From contig NZ_CP140098.1 in the NCBI RefSeq assembly GCF_034440735.1, positions 3,267,501 through 3,331,500 on the forward strand: a DNA stretch of 64,000 nucleotides, read 5' to 3'. The DNA is from Deinococcus sp. AB2017081 (GTDB lineage Bacteria > Deinococcota > Deinococci > Deinococcales > Deinococcaceae). A program made the translations under genes and the position numbers. The notes beneath the pieces were generated by a model. The model was not told the origin of the DNA and did not search any database. It saw only the letters and a program-made list of their open reading frames with translations. Positions within the stretch are counted from its first letter, which is position 1. The number at the start of each line of letters is the position of its first letter. Below, one piece after another: positions 21,725 to 31,304 of this stretch.

Positions 21725-22507
21725 TCACGGCATGAGGTTCCGCATCCGGGCCGGCAGCAGGGCGGCACCGACCACTCCGAATTCCCGCACCTGCCCGCTG
21801 CCGTCGAGCCCGATGATCAGGGTCCAGCCGTCCCTCGGCCCGCGCTCGAAGGACGCGGTGCGCGTGTAGTACGTCAGCTCGCCGCTGGGCGTCAGGGCCT
21901 CCCGGAGCACCGCCGTCTCGGCACCGTAGGCCCGCTGGCCGCCGGTCCGGAAGGACTGGAACTGGCGATACGACCCCCACTGGGCCCTGACCGTGGGGGA
22001 GAACGACGCCCACACGGGCTCCAGCGTGCCGTCGTACCACTGCTGCGTCAGCCAGCGGGCCAGGGTCAGGCGGGCGTCCAGCTCGGGGGAACCGGTCTCG
22101 GAAGCGGCCGGCGCCCGGCGGGTGGACGCCTCGGTGGGGCGGGTGCTGGCCGGGGCGCTGGGAGCCGTTCCGGCGCGGCTCGCCGCTGACCCGACGGCGT
22201 CCGGCCGCTGCGCGTCCGCACCGGGGATCGCCGGAATGGTCGGCGGCAGGCCCAGGGGAGCGGCCGGCCGCTCCTGGGTTCCAGACGCGGCCGACGGAGT
22301 GGCGAGACGCGATCCATCCGGTACCGCCGGGACACGGACGCCCGCGACGGCGGTGGGGCGCGCGGCCACCTCTGAACGCTCCGGTGCGGCGGCCGGCGAC
22401 AGCACCTGTACCAGGCTGCCGAGGTCACCGCCACTGACCACCAGTGCACTGAGCAGCGCCACCAGACCGTAGGCGACCGTCGCTGTAACCACTTCCCGAA
22501 CCCTCAT
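21725..22507 (-). CDS. membrane-anchored protein with Pro/Ala-rich linker and small alpha/beta domain
   Basis: This 260-residue protein has one transmembrane segment (about residues 8-26), a disordered Pro/Ala/Ser/Thr linker of about 100 residues, then a C-terminal domain of about 105 residues (from LDARLTLARWLTQQWYDG). That domain looks like the DUF3887/NTF2-like folds found next to envelope hydrolases; this is a resemblance only. A strong GGGAGGGG site precedes the ATG at 22507. It is likely exported and anchored facing the wall. It may share a transcript with the MliC-like gene downstream. Confidence 0.6.
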   Translation of the reverse strand: MRVREVVTATVAYGLVALLSALVVSGGDLGSLVQVLSPAAAPERSEVAARPTAVAGVRVPAVPDGSRLATPSAASGTQERPAAPLGLPPTIPAIPGADAQRPDAVGSAASRAGTAPSAPASTRPTEASTRRAPAASETGSPELDARLTLARWLTQQWYDGTLEPVWASFSPTVRAQWGSYRQFQSFRTGGQRAYGAETAVLREALTPSGELTYYTRTASFERGPRDGWTLIIGLDGSGQVREFGVVGAALLPARMRNLMP

Positions 22508-22703
22508 GCTGCCCCTCCCGCTGACCGTGTGTGCCCAGGCACCACCGTCCTGGCCGGTCACCGTGGTGCCTGCTCCGGCACTCGGCGCGTCTATCCTGCC
22601 GCGTCATGCGGCGGACAGCACGGGCACGGCTCACGTTCTGCCCGAACGCGTGTGGGCAGACGCAGGTCGGCGGGCGGCCAGCGGCGGTGCTGTGGCCCGC
22701 GCC

Positions 22704-24284
22704 TCAGTGTCCGAAGGCAGCCGAGGCGCCGAGGGGCGGGCGGGACTCCCCCAGCACCGGAGTCGTTCCCAGGCCCGGCTCGGTGCGGTGCAGAGCAAGC
22801 CACGCGGCCACGACACGCGGATCGAAGGCCCGGCCCGCCTCGTCCTGCAGGTAGGCGTTGGCTCGGGTCGCCGGCCACGGCTGGCGGTAGGCGCGTTCGC
22901 TGGTCAGGGCATCATAGACGTCTGCCACGGCCAGGATGCGGGCCAGCAGGGGAATCTGATCCCCGTACAGGCCATCCGGGTAGCCGGCACCGTCCCAGCG
23001 TTCGTGGTGCCAGCGCACCACGCCCAGTTCCTCGGGCAGCAACCCCAGGTGCTGGGCCCGTTCGACGCCGGCGGAGGGGTGCTGGCGCACCAGGGTCCAG
23101 TCCGCGCCGCTCAGTCGGCCAGGGTGGTTCAGGACGCCGGTGGGCACATCCAGCTTGCCCAGATCGTGCAGGATGCCGCCCTGCGTGATGACCCGCAGCG
23201 CCTCGGGGGAGCAGCCCAGGGCGCGGGCGAGGTCCAGGGCATACAGCGTGACCCGGTGGGCGTGTCCGGCGGTGTAGGGATCGTGCGCCTCGACCTGGGC
23301 GATCAGGGCCCGCACCGGAGCGCTGATCCCGGCAGCCAGCACCTCGTCGGGGTCGTTGTTCCACAGGCCCCGCACGGCCGCGCCCACGGGAACGTCGCGG
23401 TCACGGTACTGGGCGATCAGCCCGGTCAGCAGCGCGGCGCTCACGCCCACCAGCAGGACGTGGTAGACCCACCACGACAGCGTCCACGCGAGATTCAGCA
23501 CGATCACCAGCTGCGCGAGCGCCAGCCAGCCTCCGGCGTAGACCACCGACAGCTGCAGGGGAAAGCGCGTGTAGCGCCACGACCTCCAGTACCGGGCGGC
23601 GGCCCACAGCCCCAGACCGACGGTCACAGCCAGAATGACGAGCCGCTCCGGAACGCCGGTGGGTGCCAGCACGCCGGCCACCTCTGGCATGAAGATCATG
23701 GTGCCCAGACCGATCAGCGCCGCCACCCACACGCCCGGCAGCCAGCCCCGGAGTGTCAGCACCGCCCGCACCACGCTGTTCGTGGCCGGCACGCTGGACA
23801 GCAGCAGCCACGCCGCCGCGAGCATGGCCCCCAGCTGCGCCGCCGCCGGCAGGGTCGCCGTGCCGTATTCGGCGTCCAGCGCAGAGGTGGCGGCCGCTCC
23901 GGTCATGTCCATGCCGCTGTGGCCGACATGCCCCATGACACCGACCTCGGGCGTGGCCAGACCATGGACGCCATAGACCAGACCCAGTGATCCGAAGGCC
24001 AGCGACAGCAAGATGACCTCGGCGTTGCGCTGGCGTACCCCCACCAGCCCCATCCAGACGGTCACGACCGCGGTGAAGGCCGCAGCCGCCAGCACCAGCA
24101 GCATGTGAACGCTCAGCAGTTCCAGCCGGGCATTGAGCACGGGCACGGCGAGCAGCAATGCCAGCAACAGCGCCGGGCCACCGATCCCGGCGACCAGGGG
24201 CCACCGTGCCCGCTGGACGGCCACGTCCCGGACAGGGGCCAGCGTCAGATCGGCCCGCATGGACGAATTCGGTCTCAACGGCAT
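22704..24284 (-). CDS. membrane-bound HD-GYP phosphodiesterase (cyclic di-GMP)
   Basis: This 526-residue protein has seven or eight membrane segments over about residues 30-310, then an HD-GYP domain at about 325-500. Signature residues are intact: the HD pair in GGILHDLGKLDVP, HHERWDGAGYPDGL carrying the GYP motif, and AVADVYDALTSERAYR. It should hydrolyse c-di-GMP in response to something sensed in the membrane; the loop between early segments holds several Gly, His and Met residues (VMGHVGHSGMDM), which could bind metal. TAGCGT sits six bases before the ATG, suggesting leaderless mRNA. A GGDEF-EAL protein is encoded at 50597-52633. Confidence 0.88.
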   Translation of the reverse strand: MPLRPNSSMRADLTLAPVRDVAVQRARWPLVAGIGGPALLLALLLAVPVLNARLELLSVHMLLVLAAAAFTAVVTVWMGLVGVRQRNAEVILLSLAFGSLGLVYGVHGLATPEVGVMGHVGHSGMDMTGAAATSALDAEYGTATLPAAAQLGAMLAAAWLLLSSVPATNSVVRAVLTLRGWLPGVWVAALIGLGTMIFMPEVAGVLAPTGVPERLVILAVTVGLGLWAAARYWRSWRYTRFPLQLSVVYAGGWLALAQLVIVLNLAWTLSWWVYHVLLVGVSAALLTGLIAQYRDRDVPVGAAVRGLWNNDPDEVLAAGISAPVRALIAQVEAHDPYTAGHAHRVTLYALDLARALGCSPEALRVITQGGILHDLGKLDVPTGVLNHPGRLSGADWTLVRQHPSAGVERAQHLGLLPEELGVVRWHHERWDGAGYPDGLYGDQIPLLARILAVADVYDALTSERAYRQPWPATRANAYLQDEAGRAFDPRVVAAWLALHRTEPGLGTTPVLGESRPPLGASAAFGH

Positions 24285-24296
24285 GCCGGCACGCTA

Positions 24297-24762
24297 GTGA
24301 ACGCCTTCTGACATGCCTCTGACGATGCCGCTGCGCCACCCGCCGGCCAGAACACCGAAAACAGACGTCAGGCAGGGCCACCAGCTGCCGGGGGCACACC
24401 CGGTCGCCGCCGGGAGCCCCCCCATCGGGGGCAGGCCTGGATCTGTCGACGGGGCCTCTCAGCACGGCCGCCCCTGCGCCTCCGTGGCGCGGCGATGGCC
24501 CGTCACGCTCCGTGGCGGGGCACGGCGGCACCGCTCCTCGCGCGCGCAGTGTCCCAGGGCAGCATCCGTGTTCGCGGTGCCCTGGGGTCGTCGGTGCATC
24601 GGCCCACCTGCGGGAGATTCCGTGCTGCTCTGCCGGGTGCCAGACGTGCGGTTCATGGCGCCGGCCGTCGCGGTTGCGTACTCCCCGCTACTGGCCCTGT
24701 CCAGAACTCAGCCGAGCCGATCCACCGGCGGGCACGGCAGGGTGTGAACCTTCAGCTGGCAC
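24297..24762. other. gap with no recognised gene
   Basis: About 470 bases of G+C-rich DNA lie between the HD-GYP promoter and the hairpin at 24763. Open frames on both strands exist but have Arg/Pro/Gly-rich composition and no credible start signal. I see no RNA gene, repeat or palindrome of note here. Confidence 0.5.
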
Positions 24763-24809
24763 CACGATGACGGGGCGCAGGCCACGCGGCCCACGCCCCC
24801 GTCACCGTG
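24763..24809 (-). terminator. hairpin after the 63-residue gene
   Basis: TGACGGGG pairs with CCCCGTCA with outer CACG/CGTG pairs and one bulge. It lies a few bases past the stop of the gene at 24815-25006. No T-run is present. Confidence 0.5.
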
Positions 24810-24814
24810 CCGGA

Positions 24815-25006
24815 TCACTCCAGCAGGCCGCGTTTGGCGGTCTCCTTGTCCTCCATGATCTTGCCCAGGATGAAGAAGGTGGGAGCCCAGTGGCCCACGA
24901 ACAGGCCGTCGCGTTCCTTGTCACTGGAATCGCTCTGGAAGTACTGGCTGGCACTGAGGATGATTGAACCGACGCCGAGCAGGTACAGCACGTTGTGAAT
25001 CTTCAT
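24815..25006 (-). CDS. 63-residue protein with two hydrophobic segments
   Basis: This small protein begins MKIHNVLYLLGVGSIILSAS, a likely membrane segment, then a charged loop (SDSSDKERDG) and a second hydrophobic stretch (HWAPTFFILGKIM). AAGGAGT lies five bases before the ATG at 25006, a strong start signal that chooses it over the longer frame. It probably sits in the cytoplasmic membrane. The family is not recognised; similar short two-segment proteins are common and mostly uncharacterised. Confidence 0.65.
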   Translation of the reverse strand: MKIHNVLYLLGVGSIILSASQYFQSDSSDKERDGLFVGHWAPTFFILGKIMEDKETAKRGLLE

Positions 25007-25203
25007 GGTGACTCCTTTCCGCGCCGCGCCCACAGTGGGACGGGCACGTCTGCCTCCATGACACTCCGGCCCCCGGCGCGCAACGGTACGCTCCGGTACC
25101 CTGTGAGCTGCGCCTTCACCGATGGTGGCTGCTTGCGCTAGAACGCCTCCACAGCCACAATGGCCGGTCTGATCCTGTCCTCATACCTACTCGGCCAGAT
25201 CGT

Positions 25204-25671
25204 TCAGGGCAGGTCAGTCTCGAAATCCGGGAGGTCGTCCAGGTATTCCCTGAGCCACGCCACCAGATTCGCCCGCGTATAGCCACCGGTCAGCAGGTAC
25301 GAGGAATCGAGGTAGGCGGCCTTGTCCTCGGGGTCAATGTAGGCCTGCGTGTAGTTGTCGTAATTCCAGTTCCCGATGTACGAGAGCACGGCGGCGCTGG
25401 TGACGTCGGTCTCGTAGCCGTTGCTGGCGGTCAGGCGCGTGCAGCCCTCGGGCTTGCAGCCGTACAGGTACAGATAGACGTCCTCGCCATTCACCTTCAG
25501 CGTGATCGTCGGCCCGTCCTTGAGATCGCCCGGCCTGTAGGTCGTCGCGTACCCCGCCTGCTTCAGCACCTGCACGATCGTCTCGGGTTTCCCGTCCAGC
25601 ACCTCGCCGGTGGCGGCCACGCCGGACGAGAGGAGCGACAGGGTCAGAGCCGACGCGAACAGGCGGGTCAT
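25204..25671 (-). CDS. exported YbjN-domain protein
   Basis: This 155-residue protein has a clear signal peptide (MTRLFASALTLSLLSSGVAA) followed by a YbjN-like domain: ETIVQVLKQAGY, then strands including DGPTITLKVNGEDVYLYLYGC, and a C-terminal helical part ending with a Leu/Asp-rich helix (LREYLDDLPDFE). YbjN domains resemble type III secretion chaperones and modulate other proteins. The export signal and the cysteine pair (CKPEGC) mark this as a periplasmic variant. Function is unknown. It stands alone. Confidence 0.75.
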   Translation of the reverse strand: MTRLFASALTLSLLSSGVAATGEVLDGKPETIVQVLKQAGYATTYRPGDLKDGPTITLKVNGEDVYLYLYGCKPEGCTRLTASNGYETDVTSAAVLSYIGNWNYDNYTQAYIDPEDKAAYLDSSYLLTGGYTRANLVAWLREYLDDLPDFETDLP

Positions 25672-25703
25672 GCCCCACGGTACGCCCGCCGCCTGACTCC
25701 CGC

Positions 25704-26031
25704 CTACTCCCCTGCCAGCCCCACCACCGCCTGCACCCGCCCCACCTGCCCCGAGGTCAGCTGTCGCGATCTGCTCCGCTTACAGAACATCCCTGCTGAA
25801 GCGCCGGGATGTTCTTCCACCTCCGCAGGCCGCTCCTCTCTTCTTCTCGCTCCGCTCGGGTTCGGCTTTGCCTCACCGAAGGGTTTGCACCTTGATCCCA
25901 TGCGGATGCGACGGCGACCGCGTGAGCAGCGCCGCCACGACACCGCGTGTGAGGGTGCCGGTCGGCTGATCCTGCTTCTGCACGATGTCCACGGTCACGC
26001 CGGGCTGGATCTGGGAACGGGTGGGAGGCAT
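25704..26031 (-). pseudogene. ywbE: YwbE-family gene interrupted by a 124-bp repeat
   Basis: The first 49 codons (from ATG 26031) encode MPPTRSQIQPGVTVDIVQ and RSPSHPHGIKVQ, the body of the short YwbE family. After a 124-bp insertion the remaining 18 codons (LTSGQVGRVQAVVGLAGE) continue to a TAG at 25704-25706. Removing 25761-25884 restores one 67-residue frame, the normal family length. As it stands, translation stops three codons into the insert and loses the conserved GQVGRV segment. YwbE function is unknown. Confidence 0.85.
25761..25884. repeat. 124-bp palindromic repeat inserted in ywbE
   Basis: The insert carries a perfect 10-bp hairpin (AGAACATCCC at 25784-25793 with GGGATGTTCT at 25806-25815). 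On the minus strand it carries GAGCGGAGCGAG, GAGGAGCGGCC and AAGCGGAGCAG. These blocks recur in the elements at 12416-12516 and 46175-46292. No target duplication is obvious. It resembles the small non-coding repeats described in Deinococcus genomes. Confidence 0.75.
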
Positions 26032-26117
26032 GGGGAGAGGGTAACGCTGACAATGGCCTTGTAAGCCATTCCCCACATGCCACACCGCCGCCCAGCCCGC
26101 TACCGTACCCTTGTCCT

Positions 26118-26328
26118 GGGGGAGTGGTCTCAATAGGCAGGGCACCGGAAAAAACGATTGGATATCAGCCGGAAAGGCGGAAGCCTTGGGCGCAGGCCGA
26201 AAGGTCGGAGCGGGTTGCGGAAGCACCTATAGCGGCCCCGCAAGGGGTGGGACAAAGCAGCAAGGGAAGCGCGTTTCCTGAAAGCTCCAGCGCCATTCAT
26301 GCGGGTTCGAGTCCCGTCTCCTCCACCA
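26118..26328 (+). ncRNA. 211-nt structured RNA with tRNA-like 5' and 3' ends
   Basis: The 5' GGGGGAG pairs fully with CTCCTCC, followed by A and an encoded CCA. A T arm (GCGGG-TTCGAGT-CCCGT) and a D-like arm (GTCT...GGGC with GG in the loop) complete a tRNA-like end. In place of an anticodon arm there are about 155 nt with at least four GNRA hairpins: AAGGC-GGAA-GCCTT, GGCC-GAAA-GGTC, TGC-GGAA-GCA and CCCC-GCAA-GGGG. I find no tmRNA resume codon pattern, no RNase P or SRP core, and no group I intron core. A terminator follows nine bases later, supporting a free transcript on the plus strand. The class is unknown. Confidence 0.7.
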
Positions 26329-26336
26329 ATAGGAAC

Positions 26337-26362
26337 AGCCCTCGTCACATGGCGGGGGCTTG
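26337..26362 (+). terminator. terminator of the tRNA-like RNA
   Basis: AGCCCTCG pairs with CGGGGGCT (one G-T pair) around an 8-10 base loop and is followed by TTGATTA. It lies just past the CCA end of the RNA at 26118-26328. Confidence 0.65.
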
Positions 26363-26367
26363 ATTAC

Positions 26368-26910
26368 CTACCCACACGCCCCGAACCTCCCCAGCGCAGT
26401 TCTCCCCTCTGCCGTTCCTCCCCTCTCCTCACTGCCACCCAGCGAGACGAAGTACCACCCGCCCGACGCGCCGTGATCGACGACTAGATAGTGTGTCCCG
26501 GCCCCCAGCGTGCGCGCCAGCGTCGGCCCCTTGCGGGCGGTGACGCCGTGCCCGCTGTACGGCGTGAACGGGCCGGTCACGCGGACTGCGCCCAGACCGT
26601 CCGGGAGGAACGTGGGGCGCGGCACGGGGCTGCCCAGGCCGGGGCCGACCAGCCACAGCTGCGGCTGGTACGCGCGGTCGCAGCGGGCCCCGACGAAGAC
26701 GGTGGCGTCCAGCGGAAACGCGGCGGGGGTGGTCAGGGCGTACCAGTCCTGCGTGCCTGCCCGGCCCTGCGCCGTGATGACCTTCGACACGCGGGGCTGC
26801 GCGATCACGTACGCGGCGGCGCGCGTGCCGGAGCCGGAGTTGTACTGGGGCTGGTGGGCCAGCGCCGCCGGGGCGAGCAGCGCGGCCAGCGTGCAGGCCG
26901 GGAGTTTCAT
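26368..26910 (-). CDS. small exported protein of unknown function
   Basis: This 180-residue protein has a signal peptide (MKLPACTLAALLAPAALA). The mature part is mostly beta-like with many Gly, Thr and aromatic residues; its end, DHGASGGWYFVSLGG, resembles the strands of pre-peptidase C-terminal or jelly-roll domains. Two cysteines remain in the mature protein. There is no catalytic motif. I chose the ATG at 26910 for the signal peptide; the longer frame adds an unlikely polar extension. It is convergent with the tRNA-like RNA. Confidence 0.62.
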   Translation of the reverse strand: MKLPACTLAALLAPAALAHQPQYNSGSGTRAAAYVIAQPRVSKVITAQGRAGTQDWYALTTPAAFPLDATVFVGARCDRAYQPQLWLVGPGLGSPVPRPTFLPDGLGAVRVTGPFTPYSGHGVTARKGPTLARTLGAGTHYLVVDHGASGGWYFVSLGGSEERGGTAEGRTALGRFGACG

Positions 26911-27056
26911 GCGGGCAGTGTGACGGAGCGGGGCGGTCGTGTCTGTGGGCACGGCGGATGTCCTCGCGTACCGGTTCCCCATCTGCTCCGGCCCTTCACG
27001 ACGAACCGCCCCACACCAGCAGGGCGGCTCGCGTGGTCAGCCGTTGCTCCTACGCC

Positions 27057-28475
<1,419 letters not shown>

Positions 28476-28495
28476 GGGCAGCTCCAGAGGTGAAT

Positions 28496-28541
28496 GACCC
28501 CTCACCCCCGGCCCCTCTCCCCTGGGGAGAGGGGAGACTGG
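28496..28541. repeat. GACCCCTC repeat with 11-bp cruciform, left of DUF559
   Basis: It begins GACCCCTCACCCCCGG and contains CCCCTCTCCCC (28512-28522) followed, after one base, by its perfect complement GGGGAGAGGGG (28524-28534). It lies between the purF ribosome site and the DUF559 gene. Confidence 0.8.
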
Positions 28542-28563
28542 TGGGCAGTTTAGGATTCGATGT

Positions 28564-28905
28564 GTGGGGGCGGGCAGAACGGAGAAGGCGCGGCGGCTGC
28601 GACGCGATCAGACGGCGGCGGAGGCCGTGTTGTGGCGCGTGTTGCGGAACCACGGACTCGGCGTGAAGTTCCGCCGGCAGTATCCCGTCGGCCCTTACAT
28701 CACGGATTTCGCGTGTACCGAGTGCGGTCTGGTGATTGAACTGGACGGGTCTCAGCACGGCACGGATGACGGTCTCGCCTACGACGCCGAACGTACCCGC
28801 TACCTGAACGCGGCTGGATTCCGGGTCGTGCGCTTCTGGAACAACGAGGTGATGACCAACCTGGACGGTGTCGTGCAAGTCATTCAAATTGCGCTGGCGG
28901 ACTGA
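28564..28905 (+). CDS. DUF559 (Vsr/restriction-endonuclease-like) protein
   Basis: This 113-residue protein covers a whole DUF559 domain of the PD-(D/E)XK nuclease fold, related to Vsr mismatch endonucleases. Seen are TAAEAVLWRVLRNHGLGVKF, RRQYPVGPYITDF (active-site Asp), LVIELDGSQH (Glu with the following hydrophobic strand) and VVRFWNNEV. The start is GTG 28564; no strong ribosome site is visible. It faces against the purine genes. Its stop codon TGA runs directly into the repeat at 28904, and a matching repeat lies 22 bases before its start, so gene and repeats look like one unit. Confidence 0.82.
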   Translation: MGAGRTEKARRLRRDQTAAEAVLWRVLRNHGLGVKFRRQYPVGPYITDFACTECGLVIELDGSQHGTDDGLAYDAERTRYLNAAGFRVVRFWNNEVMTNLDGVVQVIQIALAD

Positions 28906-29002
28906 CCCCTCACCCCGGCCCTCTCCCCACGGGAGAGGGAGAACGAAGGGGCATGTCATGCTCCCCTCTCCCACGGGGAGAGGGGCTGGGGGTGAGGGGT
29001 CT
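28904..29002. repeat. GACCCCTC repeat pair (inverted), right of DUF559
   Basis: A forward copy (GACCCCTCACCCCGG, from 28904) and an inverted copy ending GGGGGTGAGGGGTC (28988-29001) enclose CTCTCCCC/GGGGAGAG and CTCCC hairpins. It begins inside the DUF559 stop codon and ends seven bases before the purL stop. It could act as the purL terminator. Confidence 0.8.
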
Positions 29003-29008
29003 CTAACG

Positions 29009-31249
29009 TCATCCCAGAATCCCCGCGAGCGGAGTCGTGAAGGCGTCGGTCAGGGTCTGGAGGTTCACGCTCAAGTGTACGTGCTGGGCGGGCAGGGCAA
29101 TCGTGACGCTGGTGCCGCCGCTGACGCCCAGGCGGGCGAAGGGCACGCCGCGTTCCGTCAGGGCGGCCTCGGTGCCCGCGGGGTCGGCGGTGGCGATCAC
29201 GATGCGGCCGTGCGCCTCGCCATACAGCAGGGCGTCGGCGCGGGTGCCAGCGGGGGCGTCAATGCTGACATTCACGCCGGTGTTCCCGGCGATCGCCATT
29301 TCGGCCAGGGCGACGGCCAGGCCACCCTCGGCGCAGTCGTGGGCGGTACCCACCAGACCGGCGCGGATCAGGTGCAGCGTGGCGTTGATGACGGCCTGCT
29401 CGCGGGTCAGGTCGAGGGGCGGGACGTGTCCGGCTTCCAGACCGTGCACCGTCTCCAGGTACTGACTCGCGCCGATGTCCGTGGCGTGCTCGCCGATCAG
29501 GTAAAGGGTGTGGCCCTCCCCCTTCAGGTTCATGGTGGCGCGTTTCGTCACGTCGGGCAGCACGCCGACCATGCCGATCGTGGGGGTGGGATGGATCGCC
29601 ACGCGCTCGTCGCCCTCGGTGTACTGGTTGTAGAGGCTGACGTTGCCGCCCGTGACCGGGGTGTTCAGGGCGCGGCAGGCGTCCGCGATGCCGTGTACGG
29701 CGCGTTCCAACTGGTAGTAGACCTCGGGCCGGTGGGGGTTGCCAAAATTCAGGTTGTCGGTGATCGCCAGCGGGGTCGCGCCCACGCACGCGAGGTTGCG
29801 GGCAGCCTCGGCCACAGCGGCGGCGGCCCCCGTGTACGGGTCGAGGTACACGAAGCGCGGGTTGCAGTCGCTGGTGGCGGCCACGCCCATGCCGCTGCCC
29901 TTCACGCGCATGACGGCAGCGTCGGCCGCGCCGGGCACGACCACCGTGTTCGTCATGACCTGGTGGTCGAAACGCTCGTAGATGGCGCGCTTGCTGGCAA
30001 TGGTGGGGTGCGACAGCAGGTCGGTCAGCACCGCGCCCAGGTCACCGGGCACGGGCACGCCGCTCAGGTCGCGCTCGCGCTTGGCCCTGATCTCGTCGGA
30101 TTCGATGCCCTCGCGGGTGTACTTGGGGGCCTCGTTCAGCAGGGCGACCGGCAGGTCGCAGACGACCTCGCCCCGCCACGTCAGGCGGTAGTTGGTGTGC
30201 GATTCCACCTGCCCGATGGTCACCACATCCAGCTCCCACTTGGCGAGCAGATCCAGCAGCTCCTGCTCGCGGCCGGGCACCGGCACGAGGATCATGCGCT
30301 CCTGCGACTCGCTCAGGCACAGTTCCATGGGCACCATGCCGTCCTCGCGGGTGGGCACGAGGTCGAGATCCATCGTGATGCCGAGTTCCGCGCGGTACGC
30401 CATCTCGCACGTGCTGGACACCAGTCCGGCCGCGCCCATATCCTGCACGCCCGCCACGACGCCCGCCTGGATGGCCTCCAGCGTGGCCTCCAGCAGCAGT
30501 TTCTCCATGAACGGGTCGCCCACCTGTACGGCGGGCCGGTCGGCCTGCGAGGCATTGGACAGGTCGGCGGAGGCGAACACCGCGCCGCCCAGTCCGTCGC
30601 GGCCGGTCTTGGAACCGACGTATACGATGGTGTTTCCGACCTCGCCCATCGTCCCTTTGGCGAGATCCTCGTGGCGCAACAGGCCCAGGGCCATCACGTT
30701 CACCAGCGGGTTCTCCTGGTAGCTGGGATGGAACGTCACCTCGCCGCCCACCGTGGGCACGCCGATCGCGTTGCCGTAGTGCGCGATGCCCTCGACCACG
30801 CCGTTCAGCAGGAAGCGCGTGCGGGGGCTGTCGGGGTTCCCGAAGCGCAGCGAGTCCAGCACCGCGAAGGGCCGCGCGCCCATGGCGAAGATGTCGCGCA
30901 GGATGCCGCCCACGCCCGTCGCCGCGCCCTGCACGGGCTCCACGGCCGACGGGTGGTTGTGGCTCTCCATCTTGAACGCCACGCCCCACCCGTCACCGAT
31001 GTCCACCACGCCGGCGTTCTCGCCGGGGCCCTGCAACACCTGCGGGCCGGTCGTGGGGAAGTGGCGGAACAGCGGGCGGGAGTTCTTGTACCCGCAGTGC
31101 TCGCTCCACATCGCGCCGATGATCGCGGCCTCCAGCGCGTTCGGCTCCCGGCCGATGCTCTGGGCGGCGAGATCGAATTCCTCAAGGGTCAGGCCGAACG
31201 TACCCGCGCGGTCGCGGAGGGACGGAGTGGTGGCTGGAATCTGGGTCAT
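29009..31249 (-). CDS. purL: phosphoribosylformylglycinamidine synthase, PurL subunit
   Basis: This small-type PurL (746 residues) forms the FGAM synthase complex with PurQ and PurS, using ATP and PurQ-derived ammonia. Conserved stretches include MWSEHCGYKNSRPL, the glycine-rich GENAGVVDIGDGW and the second AIRS-like half with ITDNLNFGNP and TGGNVSLYNQ. ATG 31249 (MTQIPATTP) matches the family start. It follows dinB by about 55 bases on the same strand. The stop lies just beyond a palindromic repeat. Confidence 0.97.
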   Translation of the reverse strand: MTQIPATTPSLRDRAGTFGLTLEEFDLAAQSIGREPNALEAAIIGAMWSEHCGYKNSRPLFRHFPTTGPQVLQGPGENAGVVDIGDGWGVAFKMESHNHPSAVEPVQGAATGVGGILRDIFAMGARPFAVLDSLRFGNPDSPRTRFLLNGVVEGIAHYGNAIGVPTVGGEVTFHPSYQENPLVNVMALGLLRHEDLAKGTMGEVGNTIVYVGSKTGRDGLGGAVFASADLSNASQADRPAVQVGDPFMEKLLLEATLEAIQAGVVAGVQDMGAAGLVSSTCEMAYRAELGITMDLDLVPTREDGMVPMELCLSESQERMILVPVPGREQELLDLLAKWELDVVTIGQVESHTNYRLTWRGEVVCDLPVALLNEAPKYTREGIESDEIRAKRERDLSGVPVPGDLGAVLTDLLSHPTIASKRAIYERFDHQVMTNTVVVPGAADAAVMRVKGSGMGVAATSDCNPRFVYLDPYTGAAAAVAEAARNLACVGATPLAITDNLNFGNPHRPEVYYQLERAVHGIADACRALNTPVTGGNVSLYNQYTEGDERVAIHPTPTIGMVGVLPDVTKRATMNLKGEGHTLYLIGEHATDIGASQYLETVHGLEAGHVPPLDLTREQAVINATLHLIRAGLVGTAHDCAEGGLAVALAEMAIAGNTGVNVSIDAPAGTRADALLYGEAHGRIVIATADPAGTEAALTERGVPFARLGVSGGTSVTIALPAQHVHLSVNLQTLTDAFTTPLAGILG

Positions 31250-31304
31250 GGCAATGCCTCTGGTTGGTCTGGTGGTGAGATGAACGGCCCGTGTCGCTGC
31301 GCGC

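Noticed and set aside
24313..24747. A 144-codon plus-strand frame in the gap after HD-GYP
   Set aside because: Arg/Pro/Ser-rich composition, no ribosome site and no motif; non-coding composition.
26118..26328. tmRNA, RNase P RNA or a tRNA with a group I intron
   Set aside because: There is no tmRNA 5' signature or resume codons, no RNase P core, and no P7/guanosine-site sequence of group I introns; the sequence after the D-like arm cannot form a normal anticodon arm.
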